In this document: piece after piece, positions 25,469 through 35,511 of the stretch | Numbering within the stretch: position 1 is the first letter of the stretch | Layout of the letters: each line of letters begins with the position of its first letter | Source: Chloroflexota bacterium | GTDB taxonomy: Bacteria > Chloroflexota > Anaerolineae > B4-G1 > SLSP01 | Reading direction: 5' to 3' | NCBI GenBank assembly: GCA_019873645.1 | Contig: JAIOAX010000004.1 | Location: forward strand, 124,001 to 188,000 | Length of the DNA: 64,000 nucleotides | Translations under genes and position numbers: made by a program | The notes under the pieces: model-generated | Told to the model about the DNA's origin: nothing | The model's database searches: none | Seen by the model: only the letters and a program-made list of their open reading frames with translations

Positions 25469-25534
25469 GTTAATTGGTAATTGGGGATTAGGGATTCGTA
25501 ATTCGCAATTCGTAATTCTTGTTCGGAGGTCCTT

Positions 25535-26386
25535 ATGCATATCATGAAAGCCGTAATCACCGCTGCAGGACGCAATCAGCGCACGCTGCCCTTGCAAACA
25601 TTGATTGACCGCGATGGCACGGAGAAATCCGTGCTCGGTATCCTCGTAGAAGAGGCCCTCAGCGCTGGTGTGGAAGAAATCGCCGTTGTGGTGGCGCCAG
25701 GGGACGAAGCCCCCTATGCCGCCGTCGTGGGGGACCACGCCGGACGCCTGCACTTCATCCCGCAAAACGAGCCACGTGGGTATGGGCACGCCATTTACTG
25801 CGCCAAAGACTTCGTCGGCGACGCGCCTTTCTTGCATTTGGTGGGCGATCACCTCTACGTGAGCACCGAGGCGCGGAGTTGCGCGCAACAGCTTGTCGCC
25901 GTTGCCGAGGCAGAGAATTGCGCCGTCTCGGCCGTGCAGGCCACACGCGAGAGCCTGCTCCCTTACTATGGCGCCGTCGGCGGCAAGCGGGTGGCCGGTC
26001 GCAAGGACCTCTACGAGATTGATACGGTCATCGAAAAGCCCACCCCTACAGAGGCCGAGCTGCGTCTCATCGTCCCCGGCTTGCGTGCGGGACACTATCT
26101 GTGCTTCTTCGGCATGCACGTCCTCACCCCGACGGTGATGGAGATTCTCGAATCACGAATCACGAATCACGAATCACGAATTACGCTATCCGAGGCGCTG
26201 GCCATGCTTGCTACCCGCGAGAAGTATCTGGCGCTGGAAGAGCGCGCCTTACGCTATGATGTGGGGGTGAAATACGGCCTGCTCATCGCGCAACTGGCGC
26301 TGGCCCTCGCCGGCAACGACCGCGAGGACATTCTTACACGCCTGGTGGAGCTTCTGGCGACCCGCGAACTGAGGAGGGGCGCATGA
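25535..26386 (+). CDS. Sugar-phosphate nucleotidyltransferase (GalU/RmlA-like)
   Basis: A 283-residue NTP transferase. It opens with [16 protein letters not shown], a variant of the GxGxR-type nucleotide-binding loop, and has the [17 protein letters not shown] and HLVGDHLY segments that bind base and sugar phosphate, resembling UTP-glucose-1-phosphate uridylyltransferases. The classical catalytic loop is altered (AAGRNQRT for AAGxGTR). Residues about 206-217 ([12 protein letters not shown]) are encoded by four copies of the repeat word GAATCACGAATCAC at 26149-26186, an in-frame insertion of intergenic-type DNA. Start ATG 25535 has GGAGGT 4 nt upstream. It overlaps the next gene by 4 nt (ATGA), so the two are co-translated. 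Confidence 0.82.
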   Translation: MHIMKAVITAAGRNQRTLPLQTLIDRDGTEKSVLGILVEEALSAGVEEIAVVVAPGDEAPYAAVVGDHAGRLHFIPQNEPRGYGHAIYCAKDFVGDAPFLHLVGDHLYVSTEARSCAQQLVAVAEAENCAVSAVQATRESLLPYYGAVGGKRVAGRKDLYEIDTVIEKPTPTEAELRLIVPGLRAGHYLCFFGMHVLTPTVMEILESRITNHESRITLSEALAMLATREKYLALEERALRYDVGVKYGLLIAQLALALAGNDREDILTRLVELLATRELRRGA

Positions 26387-29300
26387 GCAGCCGCCTGATT
26401 GCCATCATCACCGCCGGCGACCCGGAGGTGCGTAACAGCTCGCTGGATGCCTTCTGTCGTAACGCCTCGCTAACGGAACTGCTGGATGAGTGCGCGGCGC
26501 TCGAAGCCTTCCGCCGCACCAGCGATAACCTCTATGAGCGCGTGCGCGCGCTCTTTTTTCTTTATGCCATCCACCGCTTCCATTTACCCGACAAATTAGG
26601 TTTCGGAAAACCGGTCAGGTCTGCCCTTATCCCCTACGACGGCTATATGCACCTGCTGCAACGGCGTTTTGAAGAAGCCATCGAGTGTTTCCTCGCCCGG
26701 CAAACACTGGAAGGCCCCACCGACGCCATTTCCAGCGCGCTCGCCGAAGCCTATCATCGCCTGGGCTTCCAAACGCTGGCCGATCAGGTGCGCCGCAGTG
26801 TGCGCTCGGTGCGCGGCAACCAGTGGATGTTCCGCACCGGCCATCCGGCGGATCATCCCCTGCGCGTCCGGCGTGAGCTGTTGCAGCGCTCCGCCGAAGG
26901 GCTGTTCCCCATCCTCCACGAATCCACACCCGTCCGCATGGATCTCTCGCACAGCGGCTGGAGCGATATTTTCTTCCTGGGGATGGATTTCCCCGAAGGC
27001 GCGCGCGTTCTCAACGTCTCCATTGACCTGGCAGTCCACGGACGCGACCCCGCGCCGCGCCCACCCGTTGAGGCTTACATCCGCGTCATTGACGAACCGC
27101 TGCTGCGTCTGGTGAGCGTGGACCTCGGCGCCGTCGCCGAAATCACCAACCTGGCCGAGGTCTTCGACTACGCCCGCGACTACCTGGGTCTGCTCAAAGC
27201 CGCCATCATTGCCTCCGGCATCATCCCACCGGGGATGGAAGGTTCCGGCGAACGCCTGCAAGACCTGCTGGCGCGTCTCGCAGGCGCCGGTCAGGGGATC
27301 GAACTCGTCAGCCAGGTCAACGGCATCCCCAAAGGCTCGCGCCTGGCCGTCTCCACCAGCCTGCTGGCATGCCTTATCGCCGTCTGCATGCGCGCTACCG
27401 GACAGACGCACGCCCTTACCGGTATGCTGCAAGAACACGAACGTCGCCTGGTGGCCGCGCGCGCCATTCTGGGCGAGTGGCTCGCCGGTTCTGGCGGCGG
27501 CTGGCAGGACTCCGGCGGCGTCTGGCCCGGCATGAAGCTCATCACCGGGCAGCTCGCCGGCCCCGACGATCCCGAATACGGCATCAGCCGGGGACGCTTG
27601 TTGCCGGGGCATCACATTATGGGGGAGGACGAGGTCTCCGCCGAGACGCGCGCTCGCCTGCAAAACAGCCTGGTGCTCGTCCACGGTGGGATGGCACAGG
27701 ATGTCGGCCCGATTCTGGAGATGGTGACGGAGAAGTATCTGCTGCGCTCCGAGGCGGAATGGATCGGGCGACAAAAGGCAATGCGCATCTACGACGAGAT
27801 TGTGGACTTGCTGCGGCGCGGCGATGTGCGCGGTATCGGTGACGCCACCACGCGCAATTTCTTCGATCCTATCCAAACCATCATCCCCTGGGCCAACAAT
27901 CTCTACACGACGACGCTCATTGAGCGCGTGCGCGCGGCCTTCGGCGACGATTTTTGGGGGTTCTGGATGCTCGGCGGGATGTCCGGCGGCGGGATGGGCT
28001 TCATCTTCAATCCGCCCCGCCGCGCTGAAGCCCAAGAACGTCTGCATGCCATTATGCTGGCGACCAAGCGCGAATTGCAGAACGCGCTGCCCTTTGCGAT
28101 GGACCCGGTGGTCTACGATTTTGCTATCAACGAGTACGGCACCGTCGCCGAGCTGCGCACCGCGGCCGGCGCGCTGATGTCCGCCGGTTACTATACCTTG
28201 ATGGTGCCCGCGCTGCTCAAGCGCGAACGTTACGCGCTCACCCTCGCCCGGCGCGCTGAACTTGACCACTTCGGCGCAGCGTGCCGCACCGATCCCGCGC
28301 TCTCCGGCATGATGCAGACGCTCTTCGACCGCATCATCCCGCGCGTCGAACAGGAAACGGGGGCAGCCTGTGCTACGCTCGATGCCCTGCTGGATGAGTT
28401 GGGTTTCGACCGCATCCAGCACGAGCAGATTCGCGCCGACCTGCGCAGCGGCCGCATCGGCCTGGCGCAAAACCGCCTCCCGGCCAGCACGGTCATTGAA
28501 GATGTGTACCCTGGGGATGTAGCGAGTGGCGAATTACGAATCATGAATCACGAATCACGAATCATGAATTCTCAATCCCCAATCCCCAATTCCCAATTAC
28601 CAATTACCGATTACCAATCCCCGCTTACCGCCTATGGCTTACAAGCCTTACGCGAAGGGCGGGTGGCGGTGGTGACATTGGCGGCCGGCGTGGGCAGTCG
28701 CTGGACGCACGGCGCGGGGGTGGTGAAGGCGTTGAATCCCTTCTGCAAACTCGGCGGCAAACATCGCTCGTTTATCGAAGTGCATCTGGCGAAGAGCCGC
28801 CGTGTGGGGCGCATGGTGGGCATGCCGATTCCGCATATCATCACCACCAGCTACCTGACGCATGAACCCATCCGCGACTTTCTGGCGCGCTGCAACAACT
28901 ACGGCTACACCGGCCCGCTGTACCTTTCGCCGGGCCGCGCCGTGGGCCTGCGGCTGATTCCGATGGCGCGCGACCTGCGTTTCGCCTGGGAAGAAATGCC
29001 CCAGCAGTTGCTCGATGAACAGGCGCAAAAGGTGCGCGAAAGCCTGCATGCCGCGCTCATCCACTGGGCCCAGCAGATGGGCGAGGGCAGCGACTACCGC
29101 GATAACCTTCCGCAGCAATGCCTGCACCCGGTAGGACACTGGTTTGAAATCCCCAATTTGTTCAAGAATGGCGTGTTAGCGCGCTTGCTGGAAGAACGTC
29201 CGCAGCTCGAAGTGCTGATGATGCACAACATTGACACCGTAGGCGCGGATGTGGACCCGGCGATCCTCGGCTATCACCTGGACTCCGGCGCGACGATGAC

Positions 29301-29787
29301 CATCGAGGTCACCACCCGGCGCGTGGAGGATCGCGGCGGCGGATTGGCGCGCGTGGACGGCCACCTGCGTTTGATCGAGGGGCTGGCCCTGCCGCAGGAG
29401 CGGGACGAATTCAAACTGACTTACTACAACTCCAATACAATGTGGATCAGCATTGATAAATTGCTGGCGCTCTTCGACCTGACGCGCGCCGACCTGGGCG
29501 ATGCGGATAAGATTGACGCCGCCGTGCGCGCCGTCGCCGCGCGGATGCCCACCTATATCACGCTCAAAGACGTCAAGAAACGCTGGGGCCACGGGCAGGA
29601 AGATGTCTTCCCTGTGGCGCAGTTTGAGAAACTTTGGGGCGACATGACCGCCCTCCCCGGTATGGACTGCCGCTATGTTGTCGTTCCCCGCGTGCGCGGG
29701 CAGCAGCTCAAAGAGCCGGCGCAGCTCGACGGCTGGTTGCGCGATGGCTCGGCGGCGTATGTGGAGGGACTATGTGCATGGGAATAG
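26383..29787 (+). CDS. Fusion of a GHMP (fucokinase-like) sugar kinase and a UDPGP-type pyrophosphorylase
   Basis: A 1134-residue protein. The first 700 residues resemble the L-fucokinase/GHMP family: the sugar-binding motif appears as [15 protein letters not shown] (near 185), the phosphate loop as [15 protein letters not shown] (near 312), and the C-terminal motif as [12 protein letters not shown] (near 530). The phosphate loop is degenerate compared with the usual GSGLGTSS. From about 757 the protein resembles eukaryote-type UTP-glucose pyrophosphorylases ([38 protein letters not shown]). The joint (residues about 716-750) is encoded by an intergenic-type repeat tract at 28529-28631. The likely role is salvage of a free sugar to a nucleotide sugar, together with the overlapping upstream nucleotidyltransferase; this is inferred. 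Domain order is opposite to plant FKGP and Bacteroides Fkp. Confidence 0.78.
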   Translation: MSSRLIAIITAGDPEVRNSSLDAFCRNASLTELLDECAALEAFRRTSDNLYERVRALFFLYAIHRFHLPDKLGFGKPVRSALIPYDGYMHLLQRRFEEAIECFLARQTLEGPTDAISSALAEAYHRLGFQTLADQVRRSVRSVRGNQWMFRTGHPADHPLRVRRELLQRSAEGLFPILHESTPVRMDLSHSGWSDIFFLGMDFPEGARVLNVSIDLAVHGRDPAPRPPVEAYIRVIDEPLLRLVSVDLGAVAEITNLAEVFDYARDYLGLLKAAIIASGIIPPGMEGSGERLQDLLARLAGAGQGIELVSQVNGIPKGSRLAVSTSLLACLIAVCMRATGQTHALTGMLQEHERRLVAARAILGEWLAGSGGGWQDSGGVWPGMKLITGQLAGPDDPEYGISRGRLLPGHHIMGEDEVSAETRARLQNSLVLVHGGMAQDVGPILEMVTEKYLLRSEAEWIGRQKAMRIYDEIVDLLRRGDVRGIGDATTRNFFDPIQTIIPWANNLYTTTLIERVRAAFGDDFWGFWMLGGMSGGGMGFIFNPPRRAEAQERLHAIMLATKRELQNALPFAMDPVVYDFAINEYGTVAELRTAAGALMSAGYYTLMVPALLKRERYALTLARRAELDHFGAACRTDPALSGMMQTLFDRIIPRVEQETGAACATLDALLDELGFDRIQHEQIRADLRSGRIGLAQNRLPASTVIEDVYPGDVASGELRIMNHESRIMNSQSPIPNSQLPITDYQSPLTAYGLQALREGRVAVVTLAAGVGSRWTHGAGVVKALNPFCKLGGKHRSFIEVHLAKSRRVGRMVGMPIPHIITTSYLTHEPIRDFLARCNNYGYTGPLYLSPGRAVGLRLIPMARDLRFAWEEMPQQLLDEQAQKVRESLHAALIHWAQQMGEGSDYRDNLPQQCLHPVGHWFEIPNLFKNGVLARLLEERPQLEVLMMHNIDTVGADVDPAILGYHLDSGATMTIEVTTRRVEDRGGGLARVDGHLRLIEGLALPQERDEFKLTYYNSNTMWISIDKLLALFDLTRADLGDADKIDAAVRAVAARMPTYITLKDVKKRWGHGQEDVFPVAQFEKLWGDMTALPGMDCRYVVVPRVRGQQLKEPAQLDGWLRDGSAAYVEGLCAWE

Positions 29788-29791
29788 GGGC

Positions 29792-29820
29792 TTGTTTTTT
29801 GCTGCCAGATGTGTTATGCT
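29792..29820 (+). promoter_or_regulatory. Possible promoter of the toxin-antitoxin pair
   Basis: TTGTTT (29792-29797) and TATGCT (29815-29820) are spaced 17 bp, each matching four of six consensus bases, and lie 72 nt before the BrnT start in an otherwise short spacer. Confidence 0.4.
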
Positions 29821-29891
29821 AAAAGCGAGTCGGAGTCAGAGATCTCAGAAGGATAGCCTGCCTTTGGATAATGCTCACACAGGATGCGCGA

Positions 29892-30173
29892 ATGGAATTC
29901 GAGTGGGACCCCCAGAAGGCGGCCAGGAACTTGCGCAAGCATAAGGTTCCTTTCACCGAAGCCGCAACGGTATTTGATGACCCTTTGAGTGTGACGGTGG
30001 TTGATCCTGACCATTCGACAGAAGAAGACCGCCTCATTATCGTTGGACAATCTTACCGACGCCGTTTATTGATCGTGTCCTTTGCGGAACGTGGAGACCG
30101 TATTAGAATTATCAGTGCGCGAGAAGTGACACGCACAGAAAGAAAGGCTTATGAAGACGAAATACGCAGTTGA
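29892..30173 (+). CDS. brnT: BrnT-family type II toxin
   Basis: A 93-residue protein with the BrnT pattern: an N-terminal EWDPQKAARNLRKHKVPFTEAATVFDDP, a central strand region with DRLIIVGQSYRRRLLIVSFAER, and the C-terminal RIISAREVTRTERKAYE. BrnT proteins are RelE-like ribonucleases (family knowledge). ATG 29892 is preferred (AGGA 8 nt upstream); an upstream ATG at 29871 would add LTQDAR. It overlaps the next gene by 23 nt, the usual arrangement of a toxin with its antitoxin. Confidence 0.87.
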   Translation: MEFEWDPQKAARNLRKHKVPFTEAATVFDDPLSVTVVDPDHSTEEDRLIIVGQSYRRRLLIVSFAERGDRIRIISAREVTRTERKAYEDEIRS

Positions 30174-30399
30174 AATGGATGATGAATTGCGCCCAGAGTA
30201 CGATATGCATGAATTACTCAAAGATGGCGTGCGGGGCAAATATGTGGCTCGTTATCGTGCGGGTACCAACCTGGTATTGCTTGAACCCGATATAGCGAAA
30301 GCATTTCCAGACGAAGCCGCTGTGAATGAAGCCTTGCGTTTGGTGATGCGGTTGACCGAAATTCAACGTGGAGGGAAAGGAAGCATGGTAAAAGCCTGA
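30151..30399 (+). CDS. Antitoxin partner of BrnT
   Basis: An 82-residue acidic-then-basic small protein containing DDELRPEYDMHELLKDGVRGKYVARYRAGTNLV in two parts, followed by LLEPDIAKAFPDEAAVNEALR. This last motif is common in small antitoxin-like proteins that bind toxin through a short strand and the operator through an RHH-like tail. It does not look like classical BrnA. The start overlaps the end of the toxin gene. Neutralising BrnT is inferred from position. Confidence 0.7.
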   Translation: MKTKYAVEMDDELRPEYDMHELLKDGVRGKYVARYRAGTNLVLLEPDIAKAFPDEAAVNEALRLVMRLTEIQRGGKGSMVKA

Positions 30400-30431
30400 A
30401 AGGGATACGACGGGCTAACCATAGATAAAGC

Positions 30432-32630
30432 ATGACCTCATCAAAAATCACCCTCGACGACGTCGCCCGGTATCCGCTGCCGGGCATGGCAATCCCCAAC
30501 ACGTTCGCCTTCAGCGCCGATGATACGCAGCTCGCCTATCTCCACAGCGCCGAGAGGACGCTCACCCAGCAACTTTACGTCTGCGACCTGACGACGGGCG
30601 CGACGCAACCGCTGGTGATCCCCCCAACCGGCGGCGAAACCGAGGAGACCCTCTCGCCGGAGGAAAAGCTGCGCCGCGAGCGCGCGCGTTTGCTGGCAAC
30701 CGGCGTCACCCACTACGCGCTCTCCGGGCAGGGCTTCCGCGTGCTGACGCCGCTCAACGGCGCGATCTACATCCAGGATGGCGTGGCTGCGCCGCTGCGG
30801 CAGATCGTCGGCAACGCGGACGGCCCGGCGCTCGATCCGCAACTTTCGCCGGATGGCAGCGCCGTGGCTTACGTACAGAACGCGGAGCTTTATGTCGTCC
30901 CGGCGGAAGGCGGCGCGCCGCGACAGCTCACGACCGGCGCGCGGGAGAGCGGGCGCACCCACGGCCTTGCCGAATACATCGCGCAAGAGGAGATGCACCG
31001 CAGCCACGGCTTCTGGTGGTCGCCGGATGGCCGCCGGCTGGCCTTCACCGAGGTGGACGAGACGCACATCCCCGTCTACCGCATCGTGCATCAGGGACAG
31101 GACGACGTCGGCGCGGAGGCTCAGGAAGATCATCGCTATCCTTTCGCAGGAAAGGCCAACGCAAAGGTGCGACTCGGCGTGGCGTCAGCCGATGGCGGGG
31201 CGCGGTCAGGAGACCGGCCCCAGCTTAAAAACGGAGACCGGCCTCAGCCGCCGATATGGATGGATTTAGGCGCGGACGAGGACATTTACCTGGCCCGCAT
31301 ACAGTGGTTTCCCGACGGCAGCCTCGTCGCCCAGATTGAGAACCGCGAGCAGACCGAACTGCGGCTTGTGCGCTTCGACCCGCAAACCAGCGCAGGGACG
31401 CTGCTGCTCACCGAGCGCAACGCTGTGTGGATCAATCTGCATGACATGCTCACGCCGCTCAAGGATGGGCGTTTTGTGTGGGCTGCGGAACGGACGGGAT
31501 TCCGTCATCTGTACCTGTATGCCGCCGATGGGCAATTGATCCGCCAACTGACTGACGGCGCGTGGATGGTGGACGCCCTCGCCGGGATAGACGAGGAACG
31601 CGGGCTGGTCTACTTCACCGCCACAAAAGCGCACCCCACCGAACAGCACCTTTACGCCGTCTCGTTGGACGGCGGCGACGTGCGCCCAATCACCCGTGAG
31701 CCGGGGATGCACGCCGTCACCCTCGATCATGCCTGCCGCCGCTTCGTGGATGTCCACAGCGCGCCGGAGACGCCGCCGACGGTCACGCTGCGCGACCTGA
31801 CGGATGGTGCGTTGTTGCGCGTCATCTACGCTACCCCCGATCCGCGCGTGGCGGCCCTGGGGTTGACGGCTCCCGAAATCGTCGCCTTCCAGAACTGCGA
31901 CGGCGATACGTTGTACGGCGCACTGTATCTTCCGCCGGCGGAGTACGGCCCGGGGCCTTATCCGGTGATCGTCAGTGTGTACGGCGGGCCCCACGCGCAG
32001 CGCGTCACCCGCAGTTGGGCGTTGACCGTAGATATGCGGGCGCAATATCTGAGCCGCCTGGGATTCCTGGTGTTCAAGGTGGACAATCGCGGCAGCGCGC
32101 GACGTGGGCTGGCCTTCGAGAGCGCCATCAAGCATCGCCTGGGCGATGTGGAAGTGCGGGATCAGGTAGACGGCGTGCGCTGGCTTGTCGGGCAGGGGCT
32201 GGCGGACCCGACGCGGGTGGGCATCTACGGCTGGAGCTACGGCGGCTACATGGCGTTGATGTGTCTGGCGCGCGCGCCGGAGACCTTCAAGGTCGCAGTT
32301 GCCGGCGCGCCCGTCACCCACTGGGACGGCTACGACACGCACTACACCGAGCGGTATATGGGGACGCCGCAATCCAATCCCGCAGGGTACGCCGTCAGCA
32401 GCGTGATGGCGCACGTGGACAAAATCCAGGGGCAACTGTTGCTCGTCCACGGGCTGATTGATGAGAACGTGCATTTCCGCCATACGGCGCGGCTCATCAA
32501 CGCCCTCATCCGCGCGCGCAAACCCTACGCGCTGCTCCTGTTCCCCGATGAACGCCACACCCCGCGCCGCCTTGAGGATCGTATTTATATGGAGGAGCGC
32601 GTCGGCAATTTCTTCCTGGAAAATTTGTGA
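30432..32630 (+). CDS. S9-family serine peptidase (dipeptidyl-peptidase IV-like)
   Basis: A 732-residue peptidase with an N-terminal beta-propeller (repeated SPDG/SADD-type blades up to about residue 460) and a C-terminal alpha/beta hydrolase. The catalytic Ser602 lies in GWSYGGYM, the Asp in [13 protein letters not shown], and the His in [10 protein letters not shown]. No signal peptide is seen, so the enzyme is likely cytoplasmic. Between the propeller strands at residues about 256-272, the protein contains [16 protein letters not shown]. It is encoded by a dispersed DNA repeat (31197-31252) related to the ggtctccagaccgcgcc words at 60841-60868, and interrupts the usual DGG to WMDLG connection of the family. 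Confidence 0.92.
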   Translation: MTSSKITLDDVARYPLPGMAIPNTFAFSADDTQLAYLHSAERTLTQQLYVCDLTTGATQPLVIPPTGGETEETLSPEEKLRRERARLLATGVTHYALSGQGFRVLTPLNGAIYIQDGVAAPLRQIVGNADGPALDPQLSPDGSAVAYVQNAELYVVPAEGGAPRQLTTGARESGRTHGLAEYIAQEEMHRSHGFWWSPDGRRLAFTEVDETHIPVYRIVHQGQDDVGAEAQEDHRYPFAGKANAKVRLGVASADGGARSGDRPQLKNGDRPQPPIWMDLGADEDIYLARIQWFPDGSLVAQIENREQTELRLVRFDPQTSAGTLLLTERNAVWINLHDMLTPLKDGRFVWAAERTGFRHLYLYAADGQLIRQLTDGAWMVDALAGIDEERGLVYFTATKAHPTEQHLYAVSLDGGDVRPITREPGMHAVTLDHACRRFVDVHSAPETPPTVTLRDLTDGALLRVIYATPDPRVAALGLTAPEIVAFQNCDGDTLYGALYLPPAEYGPGPYPVIVSVYGGPHAQRVTRSWALTVDMRAQYLSRLGFLVFKVDNRGSARRGLAFESAIKHRLGDVEVRDQVDGVRWLVGQGLADPTRVGIYGWSYGGYMALMCLARAPETFKVAVAGAPVTHWDGYDTHYTERYMGTPQSNPAGYAVSSVMAHVDKIQGQLLLVHGLIDENVHFRHTARLINALIRARKPYALLLFPDERHTPRRLEDRIYMEERVGNFFLENL

Positions 32631-32648
32631 CCCGTGCAATGGAACGGT

Positions 32649-32712
32649 CAGCAGATTGAGCAGATTCAGCAGATTTTTTATTTTTAATCCGCTAAATCTG
32701 CTCAATCTGCTG
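32649..32712. terminator. Hairpin with T-rich loop between convergent genes
   Basis: Arms 32649-32675 and 32686-32712 pair over 27 positions with two mismatches; the 10-nt loop is TTTTATTTTT. It consists of agcagatt words of the gattaagcag repeat family and lies between the S9 peptidase (+) and lactate dehydrogenase (-) stops, so it probably serves both. Confidence 0.65.
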
Positions 32713-32732
32713 ATTGAAAATGTGAACAGCGC

Positions 32733-33698
32733 TTACCCGGCCGCCTCAAGCTGCGCAAGTGCCGCTTGCAGGATAGCCGCCGAGGCCACGAGCGCGGCCT
32801 GTTCACGTTCTGGCAGTGAACCCTCGATAATCCGGCTGACCCCGTGCGCCGATACCAGGCAAGGCACGCTCAAGCAGACATCTCGCAGCCCGAATTCACC
32901 ATCAAGCAGGGTAGAAACCGTGAGCACGCTGTTCTCGCCGCGCAGGATCGCGCCGGCGATGCGCACTAACGCCAGGCCGACGGCGAAAGAAGTCGCCCCT
33001 TTGTAGCCGATGATGTGATAAGCGGAATCCCGCACTTCCTGCTGGATACGCTCGCGCGCGGCGTTCCAGTTGGTACAGCGGCCACAAATGGGACAGAAGG
33101 CGTCTATCGGCATACCGGCCACGTGCGTCATAGACCACGCCACAAATTCGGAGTCCCCGTGTTCGCCGAGCACGTAGCCGTGGACGTTGTGGATGTCCAC
33201 CTCGCAATGGGTGCTCAAGAGATGGCGCAGACGCGCGCTATCCAGAACGGTGCCGGAACCGATGACGCGCCCTCTGTCCCAACCTGTGTGGCGTAACGCC
33301 ACGTAAGTCATCACATCCACCGGATTGGTCACCACCAACAGCACCGCCGCGGAGTTTTGCGCCATGATGTCCGTCGTCACGGCGCGCACGACAGCGGCGT
33401 TCTTCTGCAACAGTTGCAGACGGGTCTCGCCCGGACGCTGGGCCACGCCGGCGGTGAGTACGATCAGACGCGCATCGGCGTAATCTGCCGGATCGCCCAC
33501 GTGGATATGGACGGTGGGAAAGAACGGCTGGCCGTGCGCCAGATCGAGCACCTGCCCGCGCACCAGATCTTCGTTCCTGTCAATCAAGGCAATGTCATCG
33601 GCCAGGCCGCTTTGCGCGAGCGCGTAGGCGAACGTCGCCCCTACCGCGCCCGCGCCGACAATCACCACTTTGCGCCGCTGGACGGATGTCACATTCAT
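32733..33698 (-). CDS. ldh: L-lactate dehydrogenase
   Basis: A 321-residue NAD-dependent 2-hydroxyacid dehydrogenase. The Rossmann motif VVIVGAGAVGATFAYAL is at the N-terminus. The substrate-specificity loop reads AGVAQRPGETR: the Gln before Arg-Pro-Gly favours lactate over malate dehydrogenase, which has Arg there. The catalytic pair is visible as Asp in DSARLR and His in LGEHGDSEF. It would interconvert pyruvate and lactate in the cytoplasm. Start ATG 33698 has GGAGG 9 nt upstream; an in-frame start at 33716 is inside the repeat tract. A fermentative role fits the anaerobic enzymes in the window. Confidence 0.93.
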   Translation of the reverse strand: MNVTSVQRRKVVIVGAGAVGATFAYALAQSGLADDIALIDRNEDLVRGQVLDLAHGQPFFPTVHIHVGDPADYADARLIVLTAGVAQRPGETRLQLLQKNAAVVRAVTTDIMAQNSAAVLLVVTNPVDVMTYVALRHTGWDRGRVIGSGTVLDSARLRHLLSTHCEVDIHNVHGYVLGEHGDSEFVAWSMTHVAGMPIDAFCPICGRCTNWNAARERIQQEVRDSAYHIIGYKGATSFAVGLALVRIAGAILRGENSVLTVSTLLDGEFGLRDVCLSVPCLVSAHGVSRIIEGSLPEREQAALVASAAILQAALAQLEAAG

Positions 33699-33776
33699 AG
33701 GTCTACGCCTCCTCAAAAATAGTCTGGTAGCCGCCAGTCGAATAGTCCTGCGATCCTTTCCATCATCGAGGCTGTA

Positions 33777-34727
33777 CTATTGCGGCTCCCCGTGGACGTA
33801 CAGCCGGTAATTCGCATAAGGCACGTACTGAATAGCCACATCAAACGTGGCCGAGCCGTTTGCGGCAATCGGGTCAATGAGCATCGCCATTCCTACGGCG
33901 ACAATCTCCCCACGGGCGTTGAGCAGCGCGCCGTTGATGGTCACATTTTTGACCGCGAAGGGGTTAGGGTTGCGTACCCGTCCTGTGAGATGCACAAAAC
34001 CAACCACATCCTGGTATCGCCCGGTGACGCTGAAGGTCAAGGGCGCCGCGCCGCGAGAGGTCGGATGCCCCTCGGGGTGTAACATCACCGAGACCAGGTC
34101 CTTCGACAACGCCTCAATGACGAACGGGCACTCATCCCCTGGAGCCAGCAACAGGCATGTCGGATTCGTCTTAATTGGACCGTAGCGTGAGCCATCGGAC
34201 GTGTAGAACGTCGCCACAACCCCCAGGCCGGAGTAATTTTCGGCGGCGTCGTTGCGCAGGGTGCCGGAGACGCGGTATTTGTAGCCTTCCAACGCCTGAT
34301 TGGCGCTGACATGCACACTGAGCGGCGGCGCGATGTTGGCGTCATCTAATAACGTCAGCGCGTTGGAGTTCAATACCTTTGGCGCCTGCGGCGCGGAGGA
34401 CAGCGGCGGCAGACCGGCTGTCGGCGTGACGGTCGGCTCCGGCGTCGCCGTTGGCTCCGGCGTTGGCGTGTCGGTCGGCGCGGCGGTGGGGGTGGGAGTG
34501 GTTGGCGGCGTCGCCGTGGGGGTGGAAGTCGGAGGCATCGTCGGCCGGGAGGTCGCCGTGGGGAGTGGGGTGCGGGTGGCTGCGGGCGCTGCTGGTGTGG
34601 CGGGGGCGGCCTCTGTCTGCGGTGCAGCCGTCGGCGTGGGTGTGGCAGATTTCTGACAGGCGGTGAAGAAGATGCTCATCAACAACAGCAAGCTCAGATA
34701 CGACAAGATGGGTGATCGAAAACGCAT
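33777..34727 (-). CDS. Lipoprotein with threonine/proline-rich linker and FxLYD-like domains
   Basis: A 316-residue exported protein. The N-terminus is a lipoprotein signal (LLLLMSIFFTAC, Cys at about residue 24). A low-complexity region of about 85 residues rich in Thr, Pro and Ala follows, probably an extended spacer. The C-terminal half has two similar beta-rich units (GYKYRVSGTLRNDAAENYSGLGVVATFY and VHLTGRVRNPNPFAVKNVTINGALL, each with a following DGS or RGE), as in the FxLYD family of extracellular domains. Function unknown. Start ATG 34727 follows GGAGG; the TTG 15 nt further upstream overlaps that site and is rejected. Confidence 0.8.
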   Translation of the reverse strand: MRFRSPILSYLSLLLLMSIFFTACQKSATPTPTAAPQTEAAPATPAAPAATRTPLPTATSRPTMPPTSTPTATPPTTPTPTAAPTDTPTPEPTATPEPTVTPTAGLPPLSSAPQAPKVLNSNALTLLDDANIAPPLSVHVSANQALEGYKYRVSGTLRNDAAENYSGLGVVATFYTSDGSRYGPIKTNPTCLLLAPGDECPFVIEALSKDLVSVMLHPEGHPTSRGAAPLTFSVTGRYQDVVGFVHLTGRVRNPNPFAVKNVTINGALLNARGEIVAVGMAMLIDPIAANGSATFDVAIQYVPYANYRLYVHGEPQ

Positions 34728-34794
34728 AAGACTTTCCTCCAAAGTATAGTCAAGTAGTCGGCAGTCGAATAGTCGCCGGTTGAATAGTCTTCAG

Positions 34795-35406
34795 TCAGTC
34801 CAGCCGCCGCAAGATGCGCTCGAGGCGGACGGGATCGCGGCCCAGGGCGTGCGCCAGATAGCGGCCGGCGTCGAGCAAGAAATCTACGCGCAGGGCTTCA
34901 GGGCGCAAGCGCGCGGCCCGCTGCAACGCGGTGGGAATCAGCTCGTCGGCGGGCACATCGCGGTTGTCGAGCAGGGTACGCAGGAAGTCCGGCGCGGCGG
35001 TGAAGTCGCGCACTTCGTCTTTACTGCATACGGTGATGCGATGCAGGATCATCGGGGGCTGTGGCGGCAGGCCGTAGTGATAGCCCGTCGCGTCGCGGTA
35101 GCCGACGGCAACAACCGCGATCTCGACGGGGATGGCGCGGTTCTCCTGCTGGTCACGGATGATCTCGGTATAGCGAGGGTTATCCTCCGCCACCGTCACA
35201 GCCAGGTTTTTGAGGAAGGGATCGTCCTGTAGGGTGATGTTGTAGACCAGGCCGATCAGGTCCGCCCGGCCCTGCTGGATTGGGGCACGCACGAAGGTCC
35301 CGAACGTGGGCACATCCGGCTCCGGCAGGCGCGACGCCACCACAAAGCCGCGAATATCGGCCCGCAGTACATTGCCAATGGTAATCGTTCTGTCCTGGTT
35401 GGTCAT
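34795..35406 (-). CDS. Unknown protein next to NurA, possibly HAS-barrel-like
   Basis: A 203-residue soluble protein. The N-terminal 60 residues (GNVLRADIRGFVVASRL, FGTFVRAP, DLIGLVYNITLQDDPFLKNL) look like the small barrel that precedes the ATPase domain in HerA-type translocases, but no P-loop follows. The C-terminal part is helical with arginine-rich ends. It lies downstream of nurA on the same strand, separated by a repeat tract. In many genomes nurA is paired with herA, so this may be a related accessory or a HerA remnant; both are inference. The start has no clear ribosome binding site. Confidence 0.55.
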   Translation of the reverse strand: MTNQDRTITIGNVLRADIRGFVVASRLPEPDVPTFGTFVRAPIQQGRADLIGLVYNITLQDDPFLKNLAVTVAEDNPRYTEIIRDQQENRAIPVEIAVVAVGYRDATGYHYGLPPQPPMILHRITVCSKDEVRDFTAAPDFLRTLLDNRDVPADELIPTALQRAARLRPEALRVDFLLDAGRYLAHALGRDPVRLERILRRLD

Positions 35407-35511
35407 AGAGAATCAAAGAATGAAAGAATCAGCGAATCAAAGAATCGGCGAATCGGCAAGTCACCCCTCATTCGTAATTCGCCATTCATAATTCGCTATT
35501 CGTAATTCTCA
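35407..35511. repeat. Intergenic gaatcaaagaat / attcgtaattc array
   Basis: Two halves of opposite sense: GAATCAAAGAATGAAAGAAT words on the left and ATTCGTAATTCGCCATTC words on the right. Together they fill the entire spacer between nurA and the following minus-strand gene. The same word family appears near 25490-25515 and 48655-48722. Confidence 0.8.

Noticed and set aside
26596..28470. A 624-codon minus-strand frame opposite the kinase/UDPGP fusion
   Set aside because: It is a shadow of the plus-strand gene; its composition is rich in His, Arg and Gly without any motif.
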